From NCBI GenBank assembly GCA_027493875.1, contig JAOSJX010000003.1:109669-173668 (forward strand): a DNA stretch of 64,000 nt. The letters are read 5' to 3'. Positions within the stretch are counted from its first letter, which is position 1. Each line of letters begins with the position of its first letter. Origin of the DNA: Deltaproteobacteria bacterium. Its GTDB lineage: Bacteria > Lernaellota > Lernaellaia > JACKCT01. Below, piece after piece: positions 19,340 through 30,957 of this stretch. The position numbers and the translations under genes are program-made. The notes below the pieces were generated by a model that was not told the DNA's origin, ran no database searches, and saw only the letters and a list, made by a program, of their open reading frames with translations.

Positions 19340-20706
19340 TCATACGACGCGCGTTTTCCACCGTCCGCGCATGAAGGCCGCGGTAATCAATATCCCCTTG
19401 GCGATGCTCGTTCCGCTGATCGCCCACCAGACGCCTTCGATGCCGATGCCCCACTCCTGCGTGTAATGGGCGATCGGCCAGCGCGCCAGCGTAACGGGGA
19501 CGACGATGAGCATCGGCACCAGCGTCTCGCCCGCGCCCGAGAACGCGCCGACAAACACCAGCTCCAGCGCCATGAAAATCTGTGACCACCCGACGATGCG
19601 CAGATACCGCGCGCCCCGCCTCCACGACGGCCGCGTCACCCGTCATGTAGGCAACGACGCGCTCCGGCGCGAGAACGAGCAGCGCGGAGTACGCGAGGAT
19701 CGGCGCGGCGATCAGCGCGAACCCGATCCACGGGGCGCGCGCCGCCCGCTCGACGTGGCCGGCGCCCAGGTTTTGCCCCACCAACGGACGCATCGCGATG
19801 CCCATCCCGAGCGCACCGAAAAGGTCAGCCCCTCCAACGTATGCCCCACGCGAAGCGCGGCCACCTCCGCCGTGCCGTGGGCGGTCGTGTAGCGCGTCAG
19901 AAGCATATAGACGACGGGGAAGAGCACGCCTTCAAAAGCGGTCGGCAGGCCGATCGCGGTCACGCGCCGGAAGAGCGGCCAGTCCATCCACGGCGTGCCG
20001 TGCGAACGCACAATGAAACTGTCGAAACGTTTTGAGAAAAGAATCCAGATCGCCGCCGCGCAGAAAACACCGCGCGACGCGATGATCGCCGCGCCCGCGC
20101 CGCGCACGCCGATCGACGGAAAACCGAGCCGTCCGAGCATGAGCGCGTAGTCGACGAAGGCCGTGATGACGAGCGCGACGATCATCAGCCACATCGGTTT
20201 CGCCGTGTCGCCGAGCGATTGAAAGATCTGCGTTGCGGTAATTGAAAGAAACACGACGGGCGTCGACAGCAGCACGACCTGCAAATAGGGCAAGCCCTCT
20301 TGCGTCACCTCGTCGCTGGCGTGCATGAGCACGCGAAAGATCCACGGCGCGATCAGCCAGAACACCAACGTAAACACGAGCGAAACCAATAGGGACGCAA
20401 GCAGGCCCTGGTAGGCCACGCGCTCGGCTCCTCGCGCTTTCCCTCGCCGATGCGCCGCGCGACGACCGCGCCCGTCCCGATCGACACCAGATTGCCGAGC
20501 CCGATCATGGCCCAATAAACGAACGCGCCGGTCGAAATGCCGGCCAGCGCCGCGGCGCCGAGCTGCCCGGCGAATTCCGTATCGATAAAGTTGAACGACG
20601 CGATGAGGTACATCATCCCCATCGCCGGCAACGCCAGCGTCACCGCCACGCGCACCAGCGGCGCCTCGCCGGTAATCTCCGCCGTATGGGATAAAATCCG
20701 CTTCAT
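19340..20706 (-). CDS. MATE-family multidrug/Na+ antiporter (three frameshifts)
   Basis: About 450 residues across four frames joined near 20430, 19815 and 19620. The N-terminus reads MKRILSHTAEITGEAPLVRV then LALPAMGMMYLIASFNFIDT, followed by FAGQLGAAALAGIS and GLGNLVSIGTGAVVARRIGE, characteristic of MATE. Later segments include SLGDTAKPMWLMIVALVI, GVRGAGAAIIASRGV, RPLVGQNLGAGH and GAFSGAGETLVPM, repeating the two-bundle pattern. It should export cationic drugs or metabolites in exchange for Na+ or H+. Divergent from the gene at 20810. Confidence 0.85.
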
Positions 20707-20809
20707 CGCGCGCGCAATCTAAAGGAATTAACCGGCCCGTGGAACCACGCCGTCCTTGACCGGGCCGGAGCCTTCTTTTATTAGGTCGTGCGTGGGGGAA
20801 CGGGGACCG

Positions 20810-21284
20810 ATGAACGCCAAAAACGACGCCTCCGCGCTGCATTGGCGCAGTTGGCCGGTGCGCGACAAAGCCGGGACGCTGTTCCTTGCGTTGCCGGTCT
20901 GCGCCGCCGCCTTGGCCGCCGTTTATGTGTTCACCGGCCACTGGGCGTTCGTCGTGCTCGGAGCGGTCATCCTCGCCGTCGGCCTCAAAGAGTATTTTCT
21001 GCCGATGCGCTACGAAATCGACGGCGACGGCGTCCGCGTCCGCCATCTCCTGTGGACGCAGTCCCGCCTCTGGGCGGACATTCGCCGCGTCGCCCCGACG
21101 GACGACGGCGTGCTCCTGTCGCCCTTCCCCGAGCCGTCACGCATCGAGCGCCACCGCGGCCTCTTTTTGCGGTTCGCCGGCAACCGCGACGGCGTCCTGG
21201 CCGCGCTGCGCGAACGCGCCGGCGGCGCCAACTGGGCCGTCTCCGAGCCGCCGTGGCGCCCGGAAGGGGCGCGACGTGAATTGA
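20810..21284 (+). CDS. Two-helix membrane protein with a PH-like domain
   Basis: MNAKNDASALHWRSWPVRDK, two membrane segments (AGTLFLALPVCAAALAAVYV and WAFVVLGAVILAVGLKE), then MRYEIDGDGVRVRHLLWTQS and WADIRRVAPTDDGVLLSPF, the bacterial PH-like/YcxB-type strand pattern. The frame stays open into the next gene; one indel in the GGGG run near 21265 would end it at 21279 or 21284, just before the next start at 21288. First of a four-gene rightward unit. Function unknown. Confidence 0.5.
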
Positions 21285-21287
21285 CCC

Positions 21288-21709
21288 ATGAAAGATTTTT
21301 TTCAAAAACGCCTTCGCGATCGACAAGGAACGCGACGAAACCTTCACCGACGAGGAGCGCGAGTTGTGTCTGCGCGCCGCGCGCAAAATCGCCCACCACG
21401 GCATGGCGCTGCCGGGCATTCTTTTTCTCGAATCGGCCCGTCCGCTCAACTTTGTCGGCTCGCAGGCGCTGGCGTATTTCGAGCCGATCGTGCGCGGCTT
21501 GTTCTCGTGGGAGGACTACACGCGCTTTCGCCTCATCCTGGAGCGGCGGGGCAGTGTTGAAATGATGATCCAGTGCGTCGAGCGGGCCGAGGCCGAGCGG
21601 ACGGAGGGAGATCCGACGCGCCAAAATCGAAGGCCGGCCCGGCTATTTCGTGAGGCTTTACAGACGCCTCGCGAATCGGGCAAAAGAACGGGGCTCTCGA
21701 AGCCGCTAA
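21288..21709 (+). CDS. Small protein of unknown function (frameshifted)
   Basis: MKDFF is followed by a T7 run (21296-21302); with six Ts the frame continues KNAFAIDKERDETFTDEERE, then RAARKIAHHGMALPGILFLE, YFEPIVRGLFSWEDYTRFRL and ERRGSVEMMIQCVERAEAE. A second indel near 21612 leads to KIEGRPGYFVRLYRRLANRA and a stop at 21709. About 140 residues, mostly helical. It precedes the MutL-like gene by 41 bases. I do not recognise a family. Confidence 0.45.
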
Positions 21710-21750
21710 GGCATCGGCCGGGCAACGATTCCTGATCGGGGAGACAACGC

Positions 21751-23564
21751 ATGACGATTGATCCGGACAAGGTCCAGGTCATCCTCGCCACGGACTGCGG
21801 TTCGACGACGACCAAGGCGATCCTCATTCAGAAGGTCGGCGACGAATACCGCCAGACGCATCGCGGCGAGGCGCCGACCACCGTCGAAGCGCCCTTCGAG
21901 GACGTCACGATGGGGGTGCTCAACGCGGTGACCGAAGTCGGCGAGCTCGCCGGCCGGCGGCTTGTGGACGACAACGGCCAGATCCTCCGCCCGGCCCGCG
22001 ACGGCGAAGGCTGCGACCTCTATATCTCGACGTCCTCCGCGGGCGGCGGATTGCAGATGATGGTCGCCGGCGTCGTGCGCAAAATGACGGCCAAAGCGCC
22101 GAACGCGCCGCGCTCGGCGCGGGCTCCATCGTCATGGACGTCATCTGCGCCAACGACAACCGCCTGCCCCACGAACAAATCGAACGCATCCGCCAGCTCC
22201 GCCCGGACATGATCCTCCTCTCCGGCGGCATCGACGGCGGGACGAAAAGCCACGTCGTCGAGCTCGCGCAGATCATCGGCGCGGCCAATCCGCGCCCCCG
22301 CCTCGGCTCCGGTTACAAGTTGCCGATCATCTACGCGGGAAACAAGGACGCGCGCGACGACGTCGGCGAAGAGTTGCGCGAAAAAGTGGACCTCACCATC
22401 GAGGAAAACATCCGGCCCGTCCTTGAGCGCGAAAACCTCGGCCCCGCGCGCGAAAAGATTCATGAGTTGTTCATGGAACACGTCATGGCGCAGGCGCCGG
22501 GCTACGCGAAACTCGTGAGCTGGACCGACGCGCCGATCATGCCCACGCCCGGCGCCGTCGGGAACATCCTGCAGACCATCGCCGAGCGCGAGGGCATCAA
22601 CGCGGTGTGCGTTGATATCGGCGGCGCCACGACCGACGTCTTCTCCGTCTTCTCCGGGCAGTTCAACCGCACCGTGTCCGCCAATCTCGGCATGGGCTAT
22701 TCGATCTCGAATGTTTTCGCGGAAGCCGGGCTGCCGAACGTTATGCGCTGGGTGCCGTTCGACATGGACGAGCTCGACCTGCGCGACCGCGTGAAGAACA
22801 AAATGATCCGCCCCACGACGATTCCCCAGTCGCTGGAGGAATTGATCTTCGAGCAAGCGATTGCCAAGGAGGCGCTGCGCCTCGCGTTTCAGCAGCACAA
22901 ATCCTTCGCCACGACGCTTAAGGGCGTTCAGCAGCAACGCACCATCGGCGACACCTTCGACCAATCCGGTTCGGGCGAATCGCTGGTCAACATGCTCGAA
23001 CTCGACCTGCTCGTCGCCTCCGGCGGCGTGCTTTCCCACGCGCCCCGCATGGCGCAGACGGCGATCATGCTCATCGACGCGTTCCAGCCCGAGGGCTTTA
23101 CCCGTCTGTCGAAGGACTCGATTTTCATGATGCCGCACCTCGGCGTCACCGCGCAGGTGCATCCGAAAGCCGCCACGGAAGTGTTCACGAAAGACTGCCT
23201 CATCTATCTCGGCGAGTGCGTCGCGCCCGCGGGACAGGCCAAAGCGGGAAAAGAGGTGGGAGAATTCGACATCGCGTTCGCCGACGGCCGCAAGGAAAGC
23301 GGAAAGCTCATGGCCGGCGAAATGCTTTTTTATCCGCTCGGCGAAGGCGAAACGGCGCAGTGCACGTTTAAGCCCGCGCGCGGTTTCGACGTGGGCGCCG
23401 GCCGCGGCAATCCGCTCACGCGCGACGTGCGCGGCGGCACCGTCGGTCTCATTATCGACGGCCGCGGCCGCCCGCTGGAGTTGCCGGCGGAAGCGGCGCC
23501 GCGCGTTGAAGCGTTGTCGAAGTGGTTTACCGATTTGAACGTTTATCCGGAATTGAAAAGGTAG
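21751..23564 (+). CDS. MutL/GlmL-type actin-fold ATPase (glutamate mutase-associated family), frameshifted
   Basis: About 600 residues with an ASKHA-type fold. Phosphate-1 motif is ATDCGSTTTKAILI, phosphate-2 is CVDIGGATTDVFSV, and LLSGGIDGG and WTDAPIMPTPGAVG are characteristic of the MutL/GlmL family encoded beside B12-dependent carbon-skeleton mutases, where a chaperone or reactivase role is proposed. An indel near 22105 joins the frames. No mutase gene lies in the window. The partner gene starts 8 bases downstream, so the two very likely act together. Confidence 0.75.
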
Positions 23565-23571
23565 AGACGCC

Positions 23572-24698
23572 ATGGCCCACGCCTATACGCCGGGACTCAA
23601 AGCATCCAAAGGACTCACGCTGCGGAAACGCCGCATTCTTCCGCTGCGCGGCGACGTGGTCGTCAAAGAGGGCCAAACCGTGGAGCCGGACGATATCGTC
23701 GCGCGAACCAGCCTGCCCGGAGACGCCACGCTGGTGAACGTCGCGGGTTACCTGTCGATCACCCCGGAGGAAGTCCCTCACGCCATGATCAAAAAGGTCG
23801 GCGACGCGGTCGCCAAAGACGAGCCGATCGCGAGCGCGAAAAGCTTTTTTCGGCCTGTTCAAATCGGTTGCTAAAGCCTCGATGGACGGCACCGTCGAGG
23901 ACGTCAACAAAGTCACCGGCCAGGTGCTTTTGCGCGGCGCGCCCATTCCCGTCGAAGTGCGCGCGTATGTCCGCGGCAAGGTCGTCGAAATCGTTCCCGG
24001 AAGAAGGGTGCGTCGTGGAGTGCTACGGCACGTTCGTCCAGGGTATTTTCGGCGTCGGCGGCGAAACGCACGGGAAAATCATGATGGCCTGCGCTTCGCC
24101 CGCGGAACGTCTGGACGAGGCGCACATCAAGCCCGAGCACAAAGACGGGATCATCGTGGGCGGAAGCATCGTGACGGCGGCGGCGCTGAAAAAGCGATCG
24201 CCGTGGGCGCCAAAGGCGTCGTCGCCGGCGGATTTCACGACCGCGATCTCAAGGATTTTCTGGGCTACGATCTCGGCGTCGCGATCACCGGGCATGAGCA
24301 AAAAGGCATCACGCTTGTCGTGACGGAGGGATTCGGCGAAATCGCCATGGCGCCGGGAACCTTCGAAATTCTCAAAAGCCACAACGGCGAAGAGGCGTCG
24401 ATTAACGGCGCCACGCAGATCCCGCGCGGGCGTCATTCGGCCGGAACTCATCATCACGCAGTCCATCGAAGCGCCGGCCGCCGCGAGGGCCGACGAGATT
24501 CACGGCCTCGAAATCGGCTCGCAAATCCGCGTCATCCGCATGCCCTACTTCGGACGCATCGGCAAGGTCACCAAACTGCCGCCCGAGCCCACGCCGCTCG
24601 AATCCGAAAGCAAGGCCCGCATCCTGTACGTCCACCTCGACGGCGACGCCGACGCCGTGATGGTGCCGCGGGCCAACGTCGAGCTGATCGAAAGCTGA
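23572..24698 (+). CDS. Partner protein of the MutL-like ATPase, barrel-sandwich N-terminus (several frameshifts)
   Basis: About 370 residues reconstructed across four indels (near 23850, 24000, 24190 and 24425). The N-terminus (LRKRRILPLRGDVVVKEGQT, then VEPDDIVARTSLPG) has the look of a lipoyl/barrel-sandwich domain. The middle contains GTVEDVNKVTGQVLLRG and GIFGVGGETHGKIMM; the later part AVGAKGVVAGGFHDRDLKDF and GVAITGHEQKGITLVVTEGF. It ends with an SH3/KOW-like segment (GSQIRVIRMPYFGRIGKVTK). Conserved next to MutL-like genes as I recall, but uncharacterised. Confidence 0.6.
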
Positions 24699-24904
24699 CC
24701 CGTAAAAAAACCTTCGGACCGATCCCTTTTTTGGTCGTCACGGCGAATTTCGCGCCGTGCGACGCGATCGTCACACGATAGAGTTATCAATCCCTCCGTC
24801 CCGACGCGGACCTCCGAAGGCCGATCCGGACAGCCATAAAAAGTAGACCCTCCTGTACTCCGCAGAAATTGGCGTTCCGCCTCGAGCCCCAAGAGGTCGT
24901 GAAC

Positions 24905-24937
24905 GAGCCCGGCCCGGAAGCAGCCGGGCTTTCTTTT
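24905..24937 (+). terminator. Intrinsic terminator between convergent genes
   Basis: AGCCCGGC pairs with GCCGGGCT, followed by TTCTTTTT on the plus strand. It lies just beyond the stop of the leftward TerC gene and about 200 bases after the rightward unit. The intervening 24699-24904 holds a strong hairpin (24734-24763) but no gene that I can support. Confidence 0.65.
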
Positions 24938-25875
24938 TATGGAGCGCCGGTCTTTTTGCGTTCGGGAATGATCCACGAGGCCGCGATCGAAATCGTGAGC
25001 ACCGCCGCGATGACGGCGAGGCTCCACTCGGTGGGGACGTGAACCCAATGTTCGCCCGCCATCTTGAGCCCGATGAAGACCAAGATGGCCGCGAGGCCGA
25101 GATCGAGAAAGCGGAAGCGGTCCAGCACGCCCGCGAGCACGAAATACAACGCGCGCAGGCCGAGGATCGCGAAGATGTTGGACGTGTACACGATGAACAT
25201 GTCGCGCGAGATCGCCAGCACCGCGGGCACGGAATCGAACGCGAACAGCACGTCCGTGAACTCGATGATGACGAGCACCAGGAAGAGCGGCGTGGCGAGG
25301 CGTTTGCCTTCGCGGACGATGAAAAAGCGTTCGCCGTGCATCTCGTGCGTGGTCCGCAGGTAGCGCGTCGCCAGACGCATCGCGACGGACTTGGTCGGGT
25401 CGCCGTGGTGGTCGCGCGCGACGCCGAGCTTGAGGCCGGTGTAAATTAGGAACGCGCCGAAGACGTACAGCATCCAATCGAAGGCCGACAGCAGCAGCGT
25501 CCCCGCGCCGATCAGCAGCGCGCGCATCACCAGCGCGCCGACGACGCCCCAGAACAGCACCCGATGCTGATGCCGCTTCTCCACGCGGAAGAATTTGAAG
25601 ATCGCGAGAAAAACAAAAAGATTGTCGACGGACAGCGATTTTTCGACGAGAAACGCCGCGAGGAATTCGGTCGCCGACGTTTTCCCGTGCAGAAAAAGAA
25701 TGCCCGCGTTGAACGCGAGGGCGAGACCGATCCACACGGCGCTCCACGCCGCCGCCTCGCGCATGGTCACCTTGTGCGCGTGGCGGTTGAACACCGCCAG
25801 ATCGAGGGCCATCATGCCGACGACCAGCGCGCCGAAGACGAACCACTCCCAACTCGATCCCACGGTTTGAAGCAT
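24937..25875 (-). CDS. TerC-family integral membrane protein (Alx-like)
   Basis: 312 residues, intact, with about eight membrane segments. Hallmarks are KSLSVDNLFVFLAIFKFF near residue 80 and EFTDVLFAFDSVPAVLAIS near residue 210, each with the acidic residues thought to bind Mn2+ in TerC/Alx proteins. The likely role is manganese export or metallation of exported proteins. No riboswitch is visible in the 47-base upstream gap. ATG at 25875 with GGAG upstream. Confidence 0.88.
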   Translation of the reverse strand: MLQTVGSSWEWFVFGALVVGMMALDLAVFNRHAHKVTMREAAAWSAVWIGLALAFNAGILFLHGKTSATEFLAAFLVEKSLSVDNLFVFLAIFKFFRVEKRHQHRVLFWGVVGALVMRALLIGAGTLLLSAFDWMLYVFGAFLIYTGLKLGVARDHHGDPTKSVAMRLATRYLRTTHEMHGERFFIVREGKRLATPLFLVLVIIEFTDVLFAFDSVPAVLAISRDMFIVYTSNIFAILGLRALYFVLAGVLDRFRFLDLGLAAILVFIGLKMAGEHWVHVPTEWSLAVIAAVLTISIAASWIIPERKKTGAP

Positions 25876-25922
25876 CCCGCGCTCCTCCGAAAGCCGCGTT
25901 TTGCGCGCGTTTCAGGTTTGCG

Positions 25923-28313
25923 TCAAGGGAGGGACGGACCGTCCGACGGCGCGTCCGGCGAACGGCCGAACAACAGCAGCGCGACAAGAGGAATGCACAG
26001 AATGTAGATGGCGCACCCGGCCAGATAGGTTGTGCGGAAGCCGTAGGCCATCGCGGCGGCGAGCGCCAGCGGCGTTCCCAGCGCGGAAAACGCGCCGTTC
26101 AATCCGAAAAGCGCCGCGCCGAAGCGGTCCCCCAACACCTCGCGCGCGGCGGCGAGCGCGTGGGGAAAGGGCAACCCGAGAAGGAAGCCGAGCGGCGCCG
26201 CCAGCGCGACGGTCACCGCGACGCGCAGCGCCTGCGGCAGACCGATGAGAACGTCGATCAAGGCGCCGGAAAGAAAATACGCGGCAAGCGCCACCACCGG
26301 GAGCGCTCCCATGAACGCGACGATCCGGCCGCGCGGCCAGGCGCGGCTGACATACCCGCCGATGCCCGACGACAGCAGCATGGCGCCAAGGACCGTGGCG
26401 AACGCGAGCACCGGCATCCCGACGAAAATCTGCATGCGCTGGATCAACACGATTTCAAGCGTCAGGTAACCGAGACCGAGCAGCGAAAACAACACGAGCG
26501 CCGCGGCACCGCGCCGAGACGCCGGCCGCGTCCGGCGCGGGCGGATCGCCCCGCCAGCCCGCGCAGGCCGATCAGCACCGCCACCGGCAGCAGGCCGGCG
26601 ACCGCCGCGAGTTTCGCCACCACCGCCACGATGGCGCGCACATGCGGGCGGCCGCGTTCCGTATCGAACGGAAACGGCTTGTCGTCCGCGACCGGCTCGA
26701 ACTGAAATTTCTCCCGGTCGTAGAGATCGTACGGTTCGCCGGAGACGATCAGTTTCTCCATCGGCCCGCCCGTGCGGCGCCCGGGAATATACCGCGTCAC
26801 GACGTCGCGCCCGTTGCGGCGATGCTGCATCTCCGTCCATTCGTCGATGAACGCGAGATCGTCCGCGTCGATCGGCGTTTTTTTCACATAAATCTGCGTG
26901 TAGAGGCTTCCGCGCCGCTTCTTCTTGCCGCCGTACCAATCGTAAACCCAAAAATGCCGAGCGGGATCCGCGGCGCCGGCGTACTCCGCCAGCGCCTCGC
27001 GCGCGGTGACGATGAAGCGATGAATGCCGCGCCGCGCCGCGTTGTTGAGATCCCGTTCTTCCAAGACCAGCCAGCCGTTGTCGTGGAGCCGGTCAAAGAC
27101 GTCGTGCATCGACTCCATCGTATGCAGATATTCCGGTTGGCCGGTGTAACCGATGTTCCTCATGCGGTGCGTGTTCATCATCGTGATGAAGTGAAACTTT
27201 TTCTTCGTGCGCTTGAAGTAACTGCGCGCGTCGATCACGTGAAGGTCGATGCCCCGGTACGCCTTTTTGGAAAAGTCGTACAACGGACCCACCATCGCCT
27301 TGACCACGGCGGGATTGATATCGAGACCGGTGACCCGGCCTTTTTTTCCGGCGACGAGTTTCGCGGTTTTGACGATGCCTTCCGCCGCCGTGCCGATCAC
27401 CAGAACATCCGGATTCTCCACCAGACCGTTCGCCAACCGCCGGTCCTTGGCGTAGGCGCGTGTCCGGAACGCCGAGATGTGATCGTTCGGATGCGCGTTG
27501 TAGTAGGTCACCACCACATTGCGCCGCGTCTTGAACATGTCGATGCGTTCCACGAGACTGCCGCGCGAAAAGATATAATCGAATTGCTCGTTCTTCCGTT
27601 CCGTGGCGTTCGTAAAGTCGCGGAACATGCGTTTCTGGTCTCGGTCCTTCACGCGGCGCGTGAAATTGAGCGCGTCCGTCGCGAGGTGAGCGCCGAGTGT
27701 CGCGGTGAGTGCCAGCGCCAGGGCCGCGGCGACGCCCGAAAAAGGCGCGGTGCGGACGGTCCGCGAATCCGCGCGCGAAACAAAGCGCGGCCACGGCGCC
27801 CACGATCCCCGCGAAAACCCACGACCCTTCTTCCCGCAGCAGCGGCACCGACAGGCACGCCCCGCGGCCCCGGCCGCGGCGCCGAACATGTCGAACAGAT
27901 AAACGACGTGCGATCCGGACCGCGCGAACGCCGACGCGATGACGAATCCCGCGGCGACGAATGGCGTCATCAGGGCGCCCGCGTAATTCCCAACCGTGCG
28001 CGATAGAAGACAGATCAGAACGAACGACAGAACGAGCGTTATCGGGAGGCCGATCGCCCCGGCGAAGAACGCGCGGTCCCCCGCGCGGTTTTTTCGCGGC
28101 GAAACCCGCCAAGCCGCCCAGAGAAAGGCCGATGAGCGCGATCGCCACGATCTGCATGGCCGTCATGTGATCGGAAAGCACCTGGAGGGATTGAAACGCG
28201 ACGATCTCGTAGAAGATCACAACGAACGCCGTGAGCGCCACGCCGAGATAAAACCACTTATTGGGAACGGCGGCGGCCGGCGACGCCGGCGATCCAGGCA
28301 CAACCACGCACAC
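25923..28313 (-). CDS. Polytopic membrane protein with a spermidine-synthase-like domain, copy 1 (multiple frameshifts)
   Basis: About 790 residues. N-terminal helices (WFYLGVALTAFVVIFYEIVA, then MQIVAIALIGLSLGGLAGFA) precede a soluble Rossmann domain resembling spermidine synthases: VLVIGTAAEGIVKTAKLVAG, VTGLDINPAVVKAM, LHVIDARSYFKRTKKKFHFI. C-terminal membrane helices follow (LGLGYLTLEIVLIQRMQIFV, LGFLLGLPFPHALAA). The acidic residues needed for aminopropyl transfer are not obvious, so catalysis is uncertain. Indels include a T6 run near 28090 and one near 26520. GTG at 28313 or 28307. A paralogue lies directly upstream. Confidence 0.65.
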
Positions 28314-28405
28314 CCTCCGTCAATACAATACAGAATAACCTCAATACCAATATCAGGTCGCGCCGACGCAGACAAGCCGCGCGGCGGGGCCGGGTGCGAT
28401 CGGCT

Positions 28406-30812
28406 TTAGCCGCGTTCGTTGGCGGTCCGACCGACTTCCACGCCGCGAGACGCGGAAACGATCCAGAGGAAAAACGGAACGACCGCCGCGTACAGCGCCG
28501 TCCCAAGAAGAAACGTTCCGGAGAATCCGAACTCGACGGAACTCTTCATCGACAGCGGCGTTCCAAGGGACGCGAAAATGCCGTTCAGTCCGAACATCAG
28601 CGCCGCGTACTCGTCGGAGAACGAGCGTTTCACCACGTTGAGTCCGAACGGAAACGGGATGCCCATCGCGAACGCCAGCGGCCCGACGGTCGCCAAGGCG
28701 ACGACGATCTTGATCGGCAAAGGAAAGCGTTGAGCGGCTCCGAGAATCGGCGCGAGTCCGTACCGATAGAAAACCAGGAGGACCGGCACGGCCACAAGCG
28801 CCCAAAATCGAACGCGTCGTCCATTCCCGCGACCAAAAACTCCCCACGCCGGAACAGACGAGCATGCCGCCAAGGATGACGATGAGGGAATAGGTCGGCG
28901 AACCGAGAAAGTGGTTGAATTTCTGCATGAGCGCGATCTCGACGACGAGATAGCCAACGCCGATCAGCGCGAAGAAAAACAGATGCGGTACGGTTTCCAT
29001 TTGGCGCCGGCGATAGCGCAGCACAAACACCGCGGCGATCGGCAGAAAAGGGACAAGAGAGAGAAGAAGGAAATGACGCAGAAAAGCATCCAGCGGCTTT
29101 GTGCGGCGGTTGACGTTCCACGGAAACGGCCGATCGTCGGTATTGGCGCTGATGTTGACCTTCTTTTTCTGAAAGTTCTCTTTCTCGGCCATGCTCAAGC
29201 CGATGAAGTCCGCGTATCGGTTCCCGGACCCGCTCTCATCGAACGGCGAATAGACGAGTTTGGCGCCCCGGCACAGGCCGCACGGCTTGCGGCTCAGGGC
29301 CAAATCGTCGAAGAACGACAGCATCACGTCGTGATCGCGGCGCGTGATCTCGCTTTTCTTCACGAGAAACTGAATAAACAGCGAATTCCGCGCCGTGCCT
29401 TCCCAGGACCAGAGAAAAAGGTGGCGCTCGGGGTGCTCGATGCCCAATTCGTGCATCGCGACGAACATCGTGTACATCAGGCGAAGAATCTGCCGTTGGT
29501 TCACTTTTGAATTGTGGTCGCGTTCCTCGATGAGAATCGCGCCCTCGTCGGTCAAATGCGCGAAGTAGTCCTTAATGGCTTCCACGGTCTGGAGATATTC
29601 CGGATCGGCGACGCGATCGGCGCGGTTGCCTTTGGTGAAATGCGCGTTCATTAAGGTGATGTAATCAAAATGGCGGTCCGTTTGTTTTAGATAGCTGCGG
29701 GCGTCGATGATCTGCATCGAGACGTCGTCGTAGCAATAATCGCAAAGCTCCGCCGCTTCCCGCGTAAACATCTTATAGACGGCCGGATTAATCTCGACGC
29801 CGAAAACTTTGCCCCGTCCCAGCGCGCGAACGGGCTTGAGGACGCCCTCCCCCGACGTGCCGATGATGAGTGTGTCGGGGTTTTCAATGAGGTCCGGCGC
29901 CACAAGCCGGGGATCGACCGCATAGCGTTTGACGGGTTTTCTTCTCACCGTATCGATGATCTTGGAGTTTTCGCAGGTTTGGCGCGCCGTGATCCGCCGT
30001 TCTTTCCAATCCATCGTGTAGGCGATGAGATCGCTCCGCCCCGCCACGCTCGACCGCGAAAAGAGCACCTCCGCCGGCTGATATTTCTCGTGATTGACGT
30101 GCCAAAACACGCGCCCGCCCGATCCCGGCACCGTCCGCGCGTCTTCCGCCATATTGAGAAAATCGAGCCTGAGGTTGGCGGCCACAAGGATGACCACCGC
30201 GACGATCGACGCCGCCACAACCACCGTCCACCGGCGCCGCGAACGGTCCGCGGTGATCAGACGCGTATAAGCCAGCGATCCGAGCAACGCAACGCCCGCC
30301 AACACGAAAAGGGCGTTCTCCTCGCGGACGGTCCCGATAAGAAACGCGATTAGAAGCGTCGAAAGCCCCCGCGCCCGCCAGATCGGCGAAATACACGCGG
30401 TTGGACGACGCGAACGCGAAGCTCATCGACAGGGCGATGCCGCCGAAAACGAACGGCCAGAGAAGGAGATAATCGTATTGCGGAACGAGCGACGAAAAAT
30501 AGAGAACCAGAAAAAGTCCCCGACGATCGAAACCGCAAACAATAGAGAACAGATCACGAAGAGCGCCGCGGATTTCCGGCGCGCGAGATAAAACGCGGCG
30601 AGACTCCCGATCGACAACCCGAGAAGCGCGATCGAAATCACCTGATTGGCCGACAGATACGACGACACGTACATGACGACCTGAAAGAGCGCGACTTCCA
30701 GACCGATGATGCACCCGGCGGTTACAAACGCACCCGCCAGAAGAAATTTTCGGCTCGAATCGTCGATCGTCAGGGTGGAGGCGTCGATTCTCGGCGTCTG
30801 GTCCTCAACCAT
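28406..30812 (-). CDS. Polytopic membrane protein with a spermidine-synthase-like domain, copy 2 (multiple frameshifts)
   Basis: About 800 residues, same architecture as its neighbour: N-terminal helices (LLAGAFVTAGCIIGLEVALF, ANQVISIALLGLSIGSLAAF), a Rossmann domain (TLIIGTSGEGVLKPVRALG, KVFGVEINPAVYKMF, MQIIDARSYLKQTDRHFDYI) and C-terminal helices (FFALIGVGYLVVEIALMQKF, GPLAFAMGIPFPFGLNVV). The shared phrases DARSYxK and FPFxxxRR-like ends show a tandem duplication. Indels near 30520, 30365 and 28830. GGAGGG precedes the ATG at 30812. Substrate unknown. Confidence 0.65.
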
Positions 30813-30957
30813 GTCGAACCCTCCAATGTCAAAAGCATAAAAGCAGCGTCACCCTTATCAGGTCGAACGGACGCGGACAAGACGCCCCGGCTCGACCTTT
30901 ACACCCGCCGGCCGAAATTTTAGCATGCCCCGCGAGTGTCATTGAGCGGGCGTGACT

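Noticed and set aside
23882..24781. Separate rightward gene overlapping the MutL partner
   Set aside because: Only parts of this frame are protein-like, and those parts fit the reconstructed partner protein; the remainder is Arg/His-rich out-of-frame translation.
24699..24904. tRNA or small RNA gene between convergent genes
   Set aside because: Hairpins are present but no cloverleaf, CCA end or promoter could be identified.
25876..25922. yybP/Mn2+ or alx-type riboswitch controlling TerC
   Set aside because: The gap is only 47 bases and shows none of the conserved internal loops.
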